Shown here: in pieces, positions 39,679 to 51,913 of the stretch
How positions within the stretch are numbered: the stretch's first letter is position 1
Layout: every line of letters begins with the position of its first letter
Origin: Blastocystis sp. Blastoise
Lineage: Eukaryota > Sar > Bigyra > Opalinata > Blastocystidae
Reading direction: 5' to 3'
DNA: 64,000 nt
NCBI GenBank assembly: GCA_039096225.1
Contig: JBBPEB010000002.1
Coordinates: forward strand, 1,054,001-1,118,000
Translations under genes and position numbers: made by a program
Notes under the pieces: generated by a model
The model's database searches: none
Told to the model about the DNA's origin: nothing
The model's input: the letters and a program-made list of their open reading frames with translations, nothing else

Positions 39679-41190
39679 ATGAGTGATCAAGTCATAGGTA
39701 GATCTATATAAAGCATTGTTATATAAATAATGAAATATCTAATTTTAGAAATAAGCACAATTGAAGAAATGAAATCCACAAAAGCTTTGTGTGATGTTTG
39801 TGGAAAGAATGAATTTAAATATAGATGTCCAGGTTGTGGTAAAAAGACGTGTTGTTTAGAATGTAGTAAACAACATAAGAAAGATGATGCATGTGATGGT
39901 TTGAGAAAGCCTATGCAATTCATTCCAATAAAAGAATTTAATGACGATATCATAACTGATGATTATTATTATTTACATCATTTGGCTCAAGTTGTTGATA
40001 ATACTCAACGAAATGGAAATCCTTCAGGTAATAATTCAGTAAAAATCAATCAACAGCACAAACGATCAGAACAACAAAACCTTCCAAAATGCTTATCATC
40101 GTTAATTCATCAAGTATTTCTTTTTTTAGTTTATATATAATGAATTTGTTTTTATGTTTATTTAGAAATAATATAATTAGTATATATATAATATATATAT
40201 ATAGGCTAAATTGCGAAAGACTACAATACGTTTAATGCCAAAAGGAATGACACGTCAATTGAAAAATAAAACCAAATATATGTATAGAAAAGGAATTATT
40301 GATATATCTTTTTTATATTGTTTTTTATTTATATTTATTTATATTAATTTTTTTATCTTATTTTTTTCATAATGAATGTTCAAGATATATATATATATGT
40401 TATTCTTATACTTATTATTCTTATTCTACATTATAAATATATTTTATAATTCTTAATATAACTACTGGACAATTGAGTATCGATTCCCTCATATAATACC
40501 AGTTATCGAGTTCTGTCGACAAGAATCAGAATTAAACACAATACGCGACTCTCTTGATAGGGCACTCAATAATCATGAAGTATATATTGATATACATACA
40601 TTTATATATATTTATATATATTTATATATATAAATATACATACATTTATATACATTATATAAATACATTTATATACATTTATATATATATATATGTATAG
40701 GATAATATACCCCGCCAGACCTTGTTAAATAAGTATAGATCTGTGGGAGTAGACGGACTTGTAGTATTATTAGAGAAAATACAAGAAGAAGGACATACGG
40801 GAGAATATTATATGCTACCTATCGACCATACTTGGAGGGAAATATTCGCGGGAAATACATTTATCGAGTATATATATATATAATACTATTCATAATATTT
40901 TCCTATATTCCTATAGATATCCTACGGTATTAATTATTTTTGCAAGTGATTTAACAAAATATAAACTAGCTCCATTTTCATTGGTTGAATTGGATCCTTG
41001 GACGCCACCCGTAGTAAAGAAAAATAAACCAAAAGAAGATTCAATTCTATCCAATGATTGTACGGAGACAAAACAGAAACAAAATATAGATTGTGAAACT
41101 ATTGATATTGATATGGATATTGATATTCAGGAAAATAATAAAGATGAAAAACCTCAAATAGAAAATAGTTCAATTCAGAATAAACAATGA
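39679..41190 (+). CDS. BCD1: Box C/D snoRNP assembly factor BCD1 (ZNHIT6-type)
   Basis: Six exons (39679..39697, 39749..40113, 40205..40303, 40466..40579, 40701..40867, 40917..41190) join to 345 residues. The zf-HIT domain lies near the N-terminus (CDVCGKNEFKYRCPGCGKKTC, then C-x3-C and H/C ligands through KDDAC), the treble-clef finger found in Bcd1, Hit1 and Vps71. The segment LRKTTIRLMPKGMTRQLKNK, then WTIEYRFP, is the Bcd1-specific block. The family acts in the nucleus in early assembly of box C/D snoRNPs with Rvb1/2 and Nop58. The acidic Asp/Glu/Asn tail is lineage-specific. The short first exon is inferred; an alternative start at 39730 is possible. Intron 3 is an AT-AC intron. Confidence 0.85.
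40304..40465 (+). other. Probable U12-type AT-AC intron in BCD1
   Basis: Donor ATATCTTTTT (one base off the minor-spliceosome consensus), branch-like TTCTTAAT at 40450-40457 and acceptor AC nine bases after the branch A. An alternative AC three bases earlier would add one residue (Tyr). No GT donor gives the conserved WTIEYRF block in frame. Confidence 0.72.
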
Positions 41191-41795
41191 TTTTTTTCAT
41201 ATATTTCCTATTATTTTATGATCATAAACATTCTATTATCATTCTTTTTATTTTTATTTCTTTGTTTTGGGGGATTTATTGTTATTTTAAGTTTCTGTTT
41301 GTCAATTTATGTTTTCAGAAATATTGTTTTTTATATTATTTACTTTTTCTCACTTTAATTCTCTACAATTATCTGTTTGAGATTTATACCTATCAATTAC
41401 AATTAAATGTCAACCAACATACAGCATTTATTTGATTCAAAATTATTTTATAATTTTACTATTTATTAATTAGCAACTAAATTTTATAATTAATATATGA
41501 ATAAACCTATATTAGTGTCCGTGTTTTTTTCTAATTAGTATTTCATTTGTTAGTTGAAGATCGTTCAACCTTGAATCCATTTATGGATCATAAAGCATCT
41601 ATTTAATATGTCATACATCTCTATATGTTCTGATTAACTTGAATTCTTTCAGAAATTAAACATATATGACTCTATTCACCGATAAATGATAAAAACAAAA
41701 AAAATGCTGAACATTTGAAAAAAGTCACTGAATTCATATTTCAACACTTTTCGGTACATTTCATCTTTTTTTTAATAAGATAAGATCCTTACTAA
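41191..41795. other. Spacer between BCD1 and the PrsW-like gene
   Basis: Same-strand neighbours. T-rich 3' flank and then the presumptive promoter of the next gene; no exon was recognised. Confidence 0.6.
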
Positions 41796-42660
41796 ATGCA
41801 TGTAGCTTATCGAGTTATTCTTTTATATCTTTCTATATTAATATTAAGTAGTTTATCTTGGACTCCTCATGTTCAAATTGTAGCTATCACTCTCTTGGCT
41901 CCTATTATTACTCTGGTTGCAATTTTATGGAAACAAAAGATTGATATCGATACAATCACTAAATTAGCTCGTTTTTTCTTTATTGGAATGTTCAAAACGT
42001 CTGCAATCTCTCTTTTATTTCAAGTATCACATTCATTTTTTCTTTTTTTTAATGATAATATATTATATACAGGGATTTCTCTCTATGGTATTTTTCCTTA
42101 TTTGTTTTAACAATCAATTTAAAGATATATTAGACTCTATTCGAAGTCATGAAGTATTGATATATAGTTTTGTTTTTTTTTTTATTGTATTGTATTATTT
42201 AGATTATTTTTTCATTTTTATTCTAATTCCTCTTTTTACGATATATATTTATATTCTAGAATGCATCGAATCCTCTCGAATATTTCTCATTATGTAAGTC
42301 CACTGGTTATTATGTATATATATTTTGCATGTCTTTCTTCTCAGCAGGTATATATATATATATAGAATTATATTATTATGTTTATATATATATATATATA
42401 TATATTGTAGGTATGGTAGAAGAAACATTAAAATTGACATTTCTTATTCGTGGATTTAAAGAATTATATAAAGAAAAAGATTTCTTTTCAAATGATGTAT
42501 ATTATTGGTTATTATTATTGTTTATTATTATTGTTATTTATTATTTTTATTTATATTTATTATTTTATAATTTATTAATATTCTATATATATATATATAT
42601 ATAGATTCGATATACTGTTATGATTTGCTCAGCGTCTCTTTCCATGGGTTTTTCTACAGG

Positions 42661-42731
<71 letters not shown>

Positions 42732-42793
42732 AGCGGAAAGTATTTTATATAATTTTTCATCATCATCATTTTCGTTTTCTCATGCTCTTGTGA

Positions 42794-42840
<47 letters not shown>

Positions 42841-43007
42841 CAATAATTATTATATTATTATATAATATTATTATTCAATTGTGATAATATTCTTAAAGTA
42901 TAATAATATTATTATTAAACTTATATATATATATATATATATATATAGGTTTAATATCACTTCCATTCCATATATGCTGCGGATTACTCTCTTCTTTAAG
43001 ATGGATC

Positions 43008-43091
<84 letters not shown>

Positions 43092-43762
43092 AAACTATAT
43101 AGACATTTTGGCAAGTAATGTCAGTTAACGATATATATCGAGTTTTAATCCCATCAGTTCTTCTTCATGGCCTATATGATTTTATTGTATATATATATAT
43201 ATATAATAGTATCATTTATTAATCATCATTTGAAAACATTATATATATATATATATAGACATATTTATTACACCCTCTTCCTACTGTGAATAATGATGAT
43301 TTAGATTTAACATCAATATCAGCAATTTTCGTTTATATATTTATATTTACATTAATATTAGCGCTACTTATATTTGAATGGAATACAACCTCTATTCAAA
43401 GTATTAATAAAAGAATTCGAATTGCTTCGTGTTCATATAATAATGGAATTAATTTATTTGATAAAACATCGTTTATACATAAAACTAAAAAGCATAAGCA
43501 CGTGATATCTCAAAATCCCTCAGATCCTGATCCAATCACTACTGCCGATTGTACTATGAATTCCGTCACTAATTCATCATCTATAGCAGGATCATTAGAT
43601 TGTATTAATAATACTGGTGTTAATAATAATATTAATAATAATACTGTTAGTAATAATACTAATAAAAATAATACTGTTAGTAATAATACTAATAATAATC
43701 ATAATAATCTTTCTCCTGTAACTCCTGTGACTCCTCTATATATTGAAGACATAACTCTCTAA
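41796..43762 (+). CDS. PrsW-family intramembrane metalloprotease-like protein
   Basis: Nine exons (41796..42023, 42073..42153, 42260..42347, 42411..42496, 42605..42659, 42734..42796, 42949..43010, 43103..43186, 43259..43762) join to 416 residues with about eight hydrophobic segments. The PrsW (PF13367) pattern is visible: [11 protein letters not shown] (Glu136-Glu137), [12 protein letters not shown], a first His in SFSHALVR and a second in LLHGLYDFI. These Glu and His residues are the putative metal and catalytic positions in a membrane-embedded site. A long Asn-rich cytosolic-type tail follows the last span. In bacteria PrsW cleaves anti-sigma factors; in this eukaryote the substrate is unknown. 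Each membrane segment is nearly its own exon. Confidence 0.8.
43011..43088. repeat. Long (TA)n run in an intron of the PrsW-like gene
   Basis: An essentially pure TA run of nearly 80 bases forming most of the intron 43011-43102. Likely polymorphic in length. Confidence 0.95.
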
Positions 43763-44429
43763 TATACTAGATTCATATATATATTTACTTATATATTATT
43801 TTATATACCATTCTTGTTCTTTGTTTCTTCTTCTTTTTTTTCTTATTTTTCATATTTTTCATTCTTATTATTTTTTTATTTTGCTTTTATTGATTCAAAC
43901 ATATGAACTTGATCTTTTCTTCTTTTAAAGAAATTCATTCTTATTATGGTTAATTATTTAATGTATTTCATAAGTATTTGCTTTTTACTCTTCTAAAATA
44001 TCTTATTTTTTTGCTCGTTTTTAATTATATTATTTATAATAGTATATCATTGTAACTATTTAGTATTGATATATACTTTAAAAATTAAATAAATGAATAA
44101 ACTATATATATAAAGAATAGTTCTTATATCATTCATAATCTTATTTATATATTATTCAGAAATTTATTTTTTTAATTAATGTAGAATAAATATAGAATAA
44201 TGACTTTAATTCAAAAAAGTATATAATCAAAACTGTTAATTATATTCTATTTTTTATGATTTGAAAGCAAGAAAAATAATGTTCTTGCAAATGTTATATA
44301 CTATAATAAATACATCAATACTAATTTTTTAACTTTTATTTCAATAGTTTACAGAAAGCATAAAGAGATTGTATTGAAGACCTAAGAATACTTTTAAAAT
44401 AAACTTTAAAAAGTATTTATGATTCTTCT
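43763..44429. other. Convergent spacer
   Basis: Between the PrsW-like gene and ALG2. AT-rich; no features. Confidence 0.6.
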
Positions 44430-46277
44430 TTAAAACATATAATAAATGAGAATAGAGAATAGAATAATAGATAGAATAAATAATAGTCTTAATAGATATC
44501 TATTATCTTTAGAAGGAATAGAATGAAGAATAGTGTTTACTTGTGTTGAGAATGATTCAAATGAGAATTTCTAAGAAAATGAAATATTATATTATATTAT
44601 ATTATATTATATTATATTATATTATATTATATTATATTATATTATATTATAAATTTAAAAGAAAGAAAGAAAGAAATATACTTCAAGAACTCGTTTTCGT
44701 CCATGTTGACCTAATTGATTTCGTAATTTATTTGAATTTACAATTTGTATCATATCCTAAAAAAAAAGAATAATATAAAAAAAGAATAATATATTTAATA
44801 AAATAATAAAATATTAAAAATACATCTGCAATATCATTTTCGTCATTAAATAAGAATCCATTGTATCCATCAATAACTGTTTCTTTTGGACCCCCACTAG
44901 CATGTGCAATAACAGGTGTATAGAGGATCATAGATTCTAAAGGAACAATTCCAAAATGTTCATCTGTTGGTGTATAAATAAGTGATAAAGAATGATATAT
45001 TAATTGATTTCTAGTTTCTTCTGAAGGTGATTTCAATAAAGAAACATTTGAAGACAAATCAAAAGACTATATATATAATGATATTCATCAATTAATATAG
45101 TAAAAAACAATCGATCATTCGTATCCATAATAATATATATTCATAAATACTTTTGCTAATTGTTCTAATTCACAATAATAATCAACATTCTCTTTAACAC
45201 GTGTATCATATCCACCCATAATAACTAAATGAATCTATACAATTATTTTAAAAAATAAGAAAAAGAAATACTTTTAAAAAAATATTTATAATAAATATAT
45301 ATATATAAAAATAGCATATAATATATACATTTTGTTGATTGAATAGATCTATCCCTACCTTATCTCTATAGATCTTTAAAGCATATATACATCTCTCTAC
45401 ACACTTCTTACGTTCATATCGATTTAAAGATACGAAATAACCACGAGAATCTGATAATAAACTTTGTATATACTCATTAGGTCTATAAAAAATTAATAAT
45501 AATTTGTAATAATATATATATATAATATTTACTCTTTAATAGAAGAATCTTCTTTAATATTAACACAAGGATATAAAACAGAAGCATCTGGAACTATCTG
45601 AATGTGACTGAAACATTTCTTATATTTATCACGAGTGAAAAGACTGTTAACACAAACTTTATCAGCAAAACACATACAGAATTCTTCAAATAAATCGAAT
45701 GGAATTCGATATATTTTTTTAAGTAAAGAAGTACGTATACATAAATATTGATCAGGCATATGACAATAGAAGAAGATCTTAGAATTAGTAAGTAGACGAA
45801 GAAGTGGCATATAAGCTGCATTAGTATCACAAAGAATAAGATCGTAAGAAGAAGAATTGAGAGAAACAACAAGAGATAAATAGAGAGCTCGAAGTGTAGA
45901 GAAGAAAATAAAGAAATGATGGAAGAGATGTCGAGGAATGAAATCTCCATGAACATATACATTTAATGTTCCTAGAATAAAATGAAATATTGACCATAGT
46001 AGATGAGAATGAGACTAATGAGATATAAAAATACCATCTTTTGTTTCTTCAAATGAATGATCATCATGGTGTGACGTATAACTATATATTTATGATTATT
46101 AGAAGATATAAAAAGAAGAAAATATATAATAAAAAGTGTAATGAATAAGAAATACATATCAACTTGATTGTTATTATTCTGACATGCAAGTGCCAGATCC
46201 ACCATCAATCTCTCTGCACCACCAATACCCAAATCTGGATGTAAAAGAGCTATTCGTAACGATTTCTTTTCACTCAT
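44430..46277 (-). CDS. ALG2: ALG2 alpha-1,3/1,6-mannosyltransferase
   Basis: Eight exons (46277..46156, 46081..46035, 45971..45533, 45482..45329, 45234..45151, 45066..44824, 44756..44682, 44570..44430) join to 434 residues. A GT4-family enzyme that adds the second and third mannose to the lipid-linked oligosaccharide on the cytosolic face of the ER. Seen: HPDLGIGGAERLMVDLALAC (nucleotide-sugar fold start), IYTSHHDDHSFEET, NVYVHGDFIPRH, FYCHMPDQYLC, the acceptor/donor region VSLNRYERKK, and the E-x7-E motif EHFGIVPLE followed by HASGGPKE. The last exon encodes a hydrophobic C-terminal span (LLFILSIILFSILIYYMF) that would anchor it to the ER. The last coding intron contains a pentamer repeat. 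Confidence 0.95.
44584..44652. repeat. ATATT pentamer tandem repeat in an ALG2 intron
   Basis: About thirteen units of ATATT/TATTA in the intron 44571-44681. Confidence 0.9.
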
Positions 46278-46945
46278 CTCTATATTAATAATTCATCAGA
46301 ATATAAAATCATATTTTACTATGATCTAATCATATAATCAATTAAATACTTGAATAGTCAAACAAATAACAAATAAAAACACAAAAATATTTCAGTCATT
46401 TTTTTAATCAGAAATAAAGAGAAATTTCATCATTTTGTCTTTTTAAGCGAATATCAGAAAAAATCAGTTTTATTCTTTAATCATTCATTTCTATATCAAA
46501 TATGAATTATATAACTTATTTATGTTCTCATACATGTAGTACGATATAATTCAAGACGTTCGATGCATAATGATTTATGAATTTGTTGTATTCACAAGAG
46601 ATTATGGTTTTCTATCTTGTAACGTAACTTTGATGTATGTATATAGTGAATAGCATTTTCTGTATTATTTTGAAATATATTTCGTTTCAATCTACTTTCT
46701 TTAGATTAAATAATTATTAAATTGAAATCATCAAAAGCATTTTTATCAGAATTTTATTCTAATTTTTACACTGATTATAGATATAGTAATATTTCATGTA
46801 CTCTAAGAATAGAGGAATACAAAAATAGCTTAAAATGAATTAACTAGCATACAAAACGAGTTTATATTATACAATAATAAATGAAACATATTTTATAGAA
46901 ATTAATAATAAATATTACATATATAAATATATATATATATATAAT
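46278..46945. other. Spacer between ALG2 and the PHD/CW gene
   Basis: Promoter side of ALG2 and 3' flank of the PHD/CW gene (both minus). AT-rich, no feature. Confidence 0.6.
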
Positions 46946-48349
46946 TTATTCTTTTGGAGTAGTATATTGTTTCCATGTTTTTTTCATTTTGAGTGGCAGA
47001 GCATCAACACAAGGATCGTATATAAATACTAATGCCGTCTCTTCACTTAATATATTTGAATTATCTTTTATTTTAATTTTATTATTTAATATCTGTTTAT
47101 GTATATATATAAATATTTGTGATTTAATATATTTAGTTTGAGGGAATAATTCTGTTAAAGAAGAATGAATTGATATATCATGTATTGTGAATGAAGAAAC
47201 AGAAGAGAAATATTCTTTTAATTTTAATAATATATTATTCTCTTTTGTATTCTCGACATATGGTGAGTCTATACATCGTTTTACTATATATATATATATA
47301 ATTATATAATTATAGAAAGATGTTTGATAGAGAAAAATAAGAATTAATAGTCAATAATATATATATATATAATAATGAATATACCTTGTTTTTTATAATT
47401 ATTATATAGAGAACTAATAGAATAAGTAGAAGAATAATTAATTTTAATAAGGTTTTCATCTATATTCTTAGCATAATACAAAGCCCATAATAACTGTTTT
47501 TGATTCATTTTATAAGGAAGAGTCTTCGGATTCTATATATAGATATAGTATGTATAGTATATTTTATATAACATAAATAGTTTTATATATATATATATGT
47601 AGTATTCAATTAATATTATTATACTATATATTATACTAGACTCTTTATTAAATGATATATATATATATATATATACAGTTCCTTCATAGTCCATTAACCA
47701 TACTGGTGGATCTCTATTTAATGCTTCAGTTCCCTCTCCCTCATTCTCCTATATATATACATATATATATCAAATAAGAAAAAAAAATACATATATTCTT
47801 AAATATAATAATAACATATATATTTAAAAACATTAATAATAATAAAATCATACAGCTATCACCTGACAATTGGAACACAATTCATTCCACGTGTTATATT
47901 CACAAAACCATTTGGAAGATAAAAGTGCGTCATTTGTGAAGCCGTTAGGTAAAACTCTCCATTGTTTGCAACGTTCACAGAACACATATCCTGGGGTAAT
48001 AGATGTTGGTATAACCGCGGGAATCGACCTAGAAGATATAGATAAATAAATATATATATATATATATACTGAGGTATAGGTTTTGATGGTTTTTCTGGAG
48101 TCTATATATATATATATAATTATATATATACAATTATATATACTGTTTCTGAGGGTTTTAACGATTTCACCTTTTTCAACTTCTTTTTAGCTCTCTATAT
48201 GATTATATGATTATATAATATTATTAGTGTTAACTATTTAAAGTATTATATTACATTATTTTATTATACTATAGTATACGTATATAATATTATATATATA
48301 TATACAGTGATTTGATCCATAAGATCCTGAAACTTCCATTCATGCCCAA

Positions 48350-48407
<58 letters not shown>

Positions 48408-49146
48408 ATCTTTACCAGGATGATGTGTACACCTATATATATAATATATAATGAATAAAATAATAATAATAACTATATATTTACAAGACAAAATAAGGAG
48501 AAATAGATATAGTATAATCTGGAAGACATGTTCTATGGAAGCTTCGACGACAATGAATGCACGTGACAAGAGTATCTTCATTATCTTGTGTATTACAAGT
48601 ATAACAAAAGTGTTTCTATAGTATTATATATATATATAATAAATGTATAATAATCCTAATCATAAAATTAGTATTTTCATGAATATATATTTTAAAAATT
48701 AAGAAAAAATAAGCATATAAAAATACGGGACATATAAAATCAGCTTCTTCATCTTCAATTTCATAACGATAATCTTCTAAACACTTCTTATGATAATATC
48801 CATTACATCTTGAACATTTGTATGTACTATTATTACTAATTTCTCCACATAACTCGCAAACATTCTATACATATTCAATGGAAATATAAAATATATATAC
48901 ATTTTCTTTTTTACAATTAGCACAGATCCAGTTCTCAGAATCTTCTGGTTCGTCAGAGATGCATCCTTTGTGAAATACATGATTGCAAAGAGAGCATTTG
49001 ACATCACAAAATGCGTGGTAACAAAGCAAGCAGGTCTCATATTTATCGATTCCCAGTGTTTTAGGAAATCCTGTAATCTGATCTGCTTTGTTTTGAGCAC
49101 CGACCATCATTGTATTAAATAATATAGAAGTATTCGTTTGTGACAT
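46946..49146 (-). CDS. Chromatin reader with PHD fingers, a CW domain and a SWIB-like region
   Basis: Eleven exons (49146..48901, 48864..48727, 48615..48485, 48432..48407, 48352..48306, 48194..48144, 48101..48070, 48028..47854, 47748..47677, 47532..47385, 47283..46946) join to 467 residues. Three consecutive zinc-binding modules come first: CLLCYHAFCDVKCSLC..HVFHKGC, VCELCGEISNNSTYKCSRC..YYHKKC and CYTCNTQDNEDTLVTCIHC..SFHRTC, arranged like the PHD cluster of NSD-type proteins but with no SET domain. After a basic stretch comes a CW zinc finger (VFCERCKQWRVLPNGF ... WFCEYN ... CSNC), which reads methylated H3K4. The last 110 residues (ELFPQTKYIKSQIFIYIHKQ then LSEETALVFIYDP) look like a SWIB fold. 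A nuclear histone-reading adaptor is inferred; no orthologue named. Confidence 0.83.
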
Positions 49147-49372
49147 TTTCAGATGTACAAACTACATAAAATAAAAATATTTTAAAAATTATGAAAACAT
49201 TTTCTTGTTATGTATAAATATCTTGTCTCGGGAGGTAATAAATTTTCTGTGTTATATGAGAAATTTGTGTTAATAGGGAGACATATATGTACTAGTAAGG
49301 CAGAATAATTGCTTAAGTGAGATTCCCATGATTCTTACTATTTGAGATCTTTTTTGTCTTTTATCATTCATT

Positions 49373-50870
49373 ATGACAGAATATTGGGTTAATTTACCAA
49401 AGTATTTGTGTAAATATTGTAATACATGGATACAAGACAACGTTCCCTGTCGAAAAAGCCATGAAGGAAGTGAGCGACATAAGAAGAATGTGAAGAGATA
49501 CTTGACCAAACAAAAGGAAGATCGCGAAAAGGATGTACTCAATGCAGAAAAAACAGATCATCTCATAGAAAAATTAAAAAGAATAGCAGATCAGAAATCA
49601 GCTGAAGATGCTAAATATTTTTCTGGAACAGAAGTAAATACGAGTGTTTCTGTCAAGCCTCCCAAAACAAATACAAGTGGTCAATATTCTTATTTGAATT
49701 CTTCTTCATCATCGAATCAAATAGTTTATAATGTTAATAAAAATATAGAGTTATCAAATGTATCCGCTGATGTTTCTCAACAATATAATTATTCAGGATA
49801 TACTTATCCTTATATGTCTTCTATGAATGATTATAATCAGTATTATACAAATACATATATACCTCCTCCTCCTCCTCCTAATCTTTCTTCATATATATAT
49901 ACACCTGAAATCTCTACTACAAATGAAGTAACTAGTTCTAACAATTCTATAGTTACTAAAGAAACGAAAGAGATTAGTGATACTCAAATAATTAGTAGTA
50001 TTAGTTTAGATAATAATAAAGAGAAATCAGATGATAATAATATAGATATTGGAAGTCAAAAAGATGAAACAAACTCTGATGGCATAAAGAGTAGTAATAC
50101 GAATAAAGTGAATACAACTGTTGAAGATGATGATTTCGTATGTATTTCTATTTTATTCAGTTTATTATATTTATTATATTTATTTTTATTATTATATTTA
50201 TTATTATATTTATTATATTTATATTTAATGTATTTATTAACTAAGTACTTTTTTGTATTATGTAATAATAATATATATATATAGTTTGGAGGGTGGACAA
50301 CAGTAGCTGTAAATACTGTTACACATGAGGATTTAAAGCAGCGAGATCAAGAATATTCTGAAGCTATTATGTCAAGTGATAAACTAGTTAAAGAAACAAA
50401 AGAAAAAGAAGAAAAAGAGAAACGTAAAGAAGAATTAGAATTAGAAGGAGATCAAGATCATGAACCTGAAAATGAAGATGCATTTTCAACTTTTAATCCT
50501 TATGGAGGTGCTTATAAGTATATATATATAGATTTGTTTTTATTTATTAATTATTATTATAACCTTTTTATTTTTCATTTGTTGTTTTATATATTTTAAT
50601 TAATATAATTATTATAATTAATATATTTATTATATTAATATATTTATTATTATATTTATTATTTTACTTTTATATAATGATTACTATATATATAGAGGTG
50701 TAGTATTAACAGATACAAAAGCTCCTAAAGAAGTTCCTATGTTTGCTAAGAAGATCAATCTTAATTTGAATAAACCTAAAGTTGAGAGTATTGATTTTAA
50801 ATTAATTAAAAAAAATACAGATAAAAAGAAAACTGGTAATCGTTCATATAGACCTCGTTCCGATTCTTAA
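49373..50870 (+). CDS. WBP4/FBP21-like splicing protein without WW domains
   Basis: Three exons (49373..50137, 50285..50517, 50696..50870) join to 390 residues. The N-terminus EYWVNLPKYLCKYCNTWIQD then HEGSERHKKNV is the matrin-type U1-like zinc finger characteristic of WBP4/FBP21, a spliceosomal B-complex protein. It is followed by a basic coiled helix and a Ser/Asn/Tyr/Pro-rich region with a run of six Pro. The C-terminus, VPMFAKKINLNLNKPK then KKKTGNRSYRPRSD, resembles the conserved end of the family. The two WW domains of the animal protein are not seen; only a short FGGWTTV occurs. Alternatively another member of the same zinc-finger group; confidence in splicing role is moderate. Confidence 0.75.
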
Positions 50871-51124
50871 AAGTTATACTATTCATTATTAAATGTTATG
50901 TTATTCATTGTTTTTTTATGTTAAACTATTTTATATATAATTTTGTATGTTCTATAATTCCTTTAAATAATTAAAATAATCAAAAAAAATAAAACAACCA
51001 AACAAGGTATCTATTTGAAAAACGACATACATCAGATATATATATATATATATATATATATAAACAACAATAAAAATAAAGAATATAGATTTATATAACG
51101 AAAGAATAAAAAAGAATCAATAAT

Positions 51125-51913
51125 TTACCTTCTTCTACTATATTTTTTAGGATTCTTTCTTTGTTTATTTTTCTTTTGTTTAATAATATTACGTATCTTT
51201 TCTTTCTTTTCTAATTCAAGTCTTTCTTTATGTTTTTCAATTTTATTCATATGTCCATCATCTTTTACCATTTCACATAAGAAATCTTGAGGCTTTAAAA
51301 ACGGAATATCATTTTCTTTTAATAAATGACGAGCTTCTGTTACACCACTTAAAGTAGCTTCATAACTATATATATATATATATATAATACATATATTATA
51401 ATATATATATATATATATATATATTAATATAGAAAAAACTATAATAAATAAGCATAAAAAAATATTAAAGAATTAAAATAGATTATATATATACAAAGCT
51501 AATTCTCTTTGAATATCATCATCAGGATTTTCAATTTCAGGAAGTTTCACAGACATATCAAGGACTTCATCCCATGGTAATTGTTTTTCTAAATGTTTAG
51601 CTACATTCTTAAGACCTTCCTAGAAAAATAAATAACAAATAAGAAAAAAATAGATGAACACAAAATTTATTTATTAAGATATGAATATATAAACTATATC
51701 GATAAATATTTATTTTTACGGCAGACTCAGGAGCAATAAACAATTTAAAAATATATACTTTATCCATCTCAATCACATTTTTGCCGGAACGTTCAGCCTT
51801 GATAGCTTCTAAGGCTTTCTTTTCCATTTCTACTTCTTCCTCATTGAGATCTAAACTGTCATGTTCACTAAAAACGTTATTAAATAAAGAACAGCAACAT
51901 ACCTATCACTCAT
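51125..51913 (-). CDS. EBP2: rRNA-processing protein EBP2
   Basis: Four exons (51913..51903, 51867..51720, 51619..51495, 51365..51125) join to 174 residues. Ebp2 is a nucleolar factor for 27S pre-rRNA processing in 60S subunit assembly. Family signatures: PWDEVLDMSVKLPE, DDDIQRELAFYEATL, ARHLLKENDIPFLKPQDF and CEMVKDDGHMNKI, followed by the usual Lys/Arg/Glu-rich C-terminus. It is short compared with fungal or animal Ebp2 because the acidic N-terminal region is nearly absent. Within exon 2 an alternative reading treats 51758-51726 as an intron leaving a six-base exon; both keep frame and I chose the simpler unspliced version. First exon encodes only four residues. Confidence 0.87.

Noticed and set aside
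43011-43093. Open frames of alternating Tyr and Ile (also at 11220-11290, 48357-48405 and 61750-61797)
   Set aside because: They are translations of (TA)n runs inside introns, carry no other sequence signal, and are flanked by splice sites of real genes.
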